A DNA stretch of 6,947 nt. Source: an uncultured Enorma sp. Its GTDB lineage: Bacteria > Actinomycetota > Coriobacteriia > Coriobacteriales > Coriobacteriaceae. Numbering within the stretch: position 1 is the stretch's first letter; the number at the start of each line of letters is the position of its first letter. The DNA lies in contig CAJLVH010000107.1 of the NCBI GenBank assembly GCA_905210055.1, positions 1 through 6,947 on the forward strand. Reading direction: 5' to 3'. Of the stretch, positions 5,689 through 6,947 are shown piece after piece. The translations under genes and the position numbers were made by a program. The notes under the pieces are model-generated. The model was not told where the DNA came from. It searched no databases and was given only the letters and a program-made list of their open reading frames with translations.

Positions 5689-6303
5689 CTACTTGTTCAC
5701 CTTGGTGTTCCCCTGCACGACCACACCCGCAATCGCGAGCACAAGCGTGCCGATGAGCAACGGCGTGGAATAGGCAGCCGAGAACTCGCCACCGATGAAG
5801 CCCGCAAGCGCGTCGAACGTCGCCATCGCATCGCCCGGAACCGCGTGCTCGAGAAGCTGGGGAAACGCGAGGACGGCTGCGAGCGCGTTCGAGACGAGGA
5901 AGCTCGCGCCCGTGTACGCCGTGCCGATGCGCACGAACAGGTCGCACCAACGCACGGCGGCAAGACCCACGAGGGCACCAGCAAGGACCACGATGATCAT
6001 CAGGTAGTCACTCATGTTGGGAACGAGCATGCCAATGAAGAATCCGAGCGCGGCGCCTGCGAAAAATCCAATGAGGAAAACGCCCGCCTTGTAGGCGTAC
6101 TTGGAAAGCAGCGCCGCGATGATGCCGAGCACGGCAGCGATCACGAAGGACGCAGGCGAACCGTCCGTAGCCGTGAGCGCGATGTTGAACACGCCGAGGA
6201 ACACCAAGACGCCCAAAACGATGTAGAACAGGCGCTTGCCCATGAAGCATGCGAGCGCGCCCGCCGCAATGTTCACCAAGAGGTATAGGATGACGAATTC
6301 CAC
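5689..6303 (-). CDS. Seven-helix membrane protein, TMEM198/DUF4203-like
   Basis: The 204-residue product is almost entirely hydrophobic, with about seven membrane segments: residues 2-20, 25-45, 52-68, 73-93, 100-117, 128-147 and 182-197. Glycine and alanine are frequent within the helices, as in LIGFFAGAALGFFIGML (77-93). Short polar loops such as KRLF (23-26) and KYAYK (68-72) separate them, and the protein ends in a short NTKVNK tail. The helix count, the GFFAGAALGF pattern and the length fit the TM7S3/TM198-like (DUF4203) group, whose bacterial function is unknown; the assignment is tentative. The first in-frame GTG at 6318 has no ribosome site, whereas the GTG at 6303 has GGAAGG seven bases upstream, so 6303 is chosen. 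It follows the DUF389 gene by 161 bp and precedes another membrane protein gene, all on the minus strand. A 9-bp direct repeat lies upstream in a locally AT-rich stretch. Confidence 0.75.
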   Translation of the reverse strand: MEFVILYLLVNIAAGALACFMGKRLFYIVLGVLVFLGVFNIALTATDGSPASFVIAAVLGIIAALLSKYAYKAGVFLIGFFAGAALGFFIGMLVPNMSDYLMIIVVLAGALVGLAAVRWCDLFVRIGTAYTGASFLVSNALAAVLAFPQLLEHAVPGDAMATFDALAGFIGGEFSAAYSTPLLIGTLVLAIAGVVVQGNTKVNK

Positions 6304-6310
6304 GATAAAA

Positions 6311-6316
6311 CCTTCC
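6311..6316 (-). promoter_or_regulatory. Ribosome binding site deciding the GTG start at 6303
   Basis: GGAAGG on the minus strand, seven bases before the GTG at 6303. The longer GTG start at 6318 has no purine-rich site before it. Confidence 0.65.
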
Positions 6317-6365
6317 ACGCAAAAGCGATTGAGCTCTCGTTACAACAGAGACGTGCTATTTTCTC

Positions 6366-6383
6366 ACATAGAGAACATAGAGA
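6366..6383. repeat. Tandem 9-bp direct repeat ACATAGAGA x2
   Basis: Two exact copies of ACATAGAGA stand head to tail in the least GC-rich part of the window, 63-80 bp upstream of the GTG start of the seven-helix membrane gene. The position is that of a promoter or operator. On the minus strand each copy reads TCTCTATGT, offering TATGTT and TATGTG as -10-like hexamers, but no convincing -35 is found. Confidence 0.5.
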
Positions 6384-6464
6384 ACCAAGTACGTGCAGGC
6401 TATTGATTAAACCACAGCTTGAGTGAACCCATCCCAAAACGTGCCCCGTCCCAAATGCGCGGCG

Positions 6465-6947
6465 TTAGTTGAGTACGCGATGCTCCTCGACCACGGCGAG
6501 CGAGACCTCATCGAGTTCCACGCCCGCATCTATGAGCTCACGGTTCAGCTGCTCGACGCTCGGCTCCTCGCCAGTTCCGGCGACTTCGAGATGCAGGGAG
6601 CCGTCTTCGAGTTCGAAGCGCGAGATGCGCCAATCTGACCCATCGACCCACGCCGCCACGACATTCTGTACGGAACGCAGCTGCTCGGATTCGTGTACCA
6701 CCGAGAAGCTCGTCGATGCGAGCAGAAGCACCACCACGAGCGCCCCGATGCCCACCGCACCGTACCATAGGCTCCGCGCCTTGCCTTCGATGACCGAAAG
6801 CGCGCGAGTTCCCAAGCCGGCGATGAGGTACACCGCGCCTCCCATGATCTGGATCGCTACGTAGTTCGTCACGAAGAGCAGAAACGCTCCCACCGCAGCA
6901 TCGAACACGCCCTCGTAGAGCGCCGCACCCACCACGCACAGTGGCGG
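6465..6947 (-). CDS. DUF389 (TIGR00341-type) membrane protein, C-terminal part
   Basis: The reading frame is open to the right edge, so the N-terminus is outside; 160 residues and the TAA stop are visible. The visible part opens PPLCVVGAALYEG, the place where DUF389 proteins have a conserved PPL..G motif within a membrane helix. It continues through GAFLLFVTNYVAIQIMGGAVYLIAG, matching the FLTN-containing helix of the family. A last membrane segment (about residues 58-78 of the visible part, AVGIGALVVVLLLASTSFSV) leads into a soluble acidic tail of about 80 residues with alternating charged and hydrophobic residues (RISRFELEDGSLHLEVAGTG), as seen at the C-terminus of several DUF389 proteins. 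The family is integral to the membrane and its role is not established. The GTG at 6935 is not the start, because the family motif extends across it. The next gene downstream on the same strand starts 161 bp away. Confidence 0.8.
   Translation of the reverse strand, partial: PPLCVVGAALYEGVFDAAVGAFLLFVTNYVAIQIMGGAVYLIAGLGTRALSVIEGKARSLWYGAVGIGALVVVLLLASTSFSVVHESEQLRSVQNVVAAWVDGSDWRISRFELEDGSLHLEVAGTGEEPSVEQLNRELIDAGVELDEVSLAVVEEHRVLN

Noticed and set aside
5251..6288. Long plus-strand open frame (345 codons) rich in Arg, His and Glu
   Set aside because: It is antisense to two clear membrane protein genes; its composition is that of a GC-rich shadow frame and it has no recognisable domain or ribosome site.

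Overview
The window looks like a stretch of a high-GC actinobacterial chromosome, most likely Coriobacteriia (the Eggerthella/Collinsella group). The reasons are strong GC bias at third codon positions, clear Shine-Dalgarno sites, a zinc-ribbon protein with an Ala/Pro linker, and dispersed palindromic intergenic repeats with a GTCCC core. The organism call is an inference from style, not from a marker gene. I see no rRNA, tRNA, CRISPR array, transposase or phage gene. Every gap between genes is shorter than 300 bp.

Layout. Left part (1-1848, minus strand): the N-terminal 103 codons of an RNA 2',3'-cyclic phosphodiesterase (ThpR/LigT type, cut by the window edge). It lies downstream of a 476-residue PurF-family phosphoribosyltransferase, with two palindromic elements between them. 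A 223-bp divergent intergenic region (1849-2071) carries the -10 box of the PurF-like gene and one copy of a dispersed 16-bp repeat. Middle part (2072-4551, plus strand): a small nitroreductase closed by a hairpin terminator; a zinc-ribbon protein with an unnamed C-terminal domain; a near-perfect 66-bp hairpin repeat; and a D-2-hydroxyacid dehydrogenase. Right part (4563-6947, minus strand, convergent with the dehydrogenase): three integral membrane proteins. In transcription order they are the C-terminal part of a DUF389 protein, a seven-helix TMEM198/DUF4203-like protein, and a six-helix conserved membrane protein broken by a single-base frameshift.

The genes do not form an obvious pathway; most look like independent housekeeping or accessory units. 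The most notable item is the PurF-family protein. It keeps the PRPP-binding loop and all four cysteines expected to hold a 4Fe-4S cluster, but the glutaminase domain has lost its N-terminal catalytic cysteine and the other glutaminase signature motifs. It is probably ammonia-dependent or does another job. The second item of interest is the family of GTCCC-core palindromes, which resembles REP/BIME-type elements. I did not find a clearly new multi-gene system.
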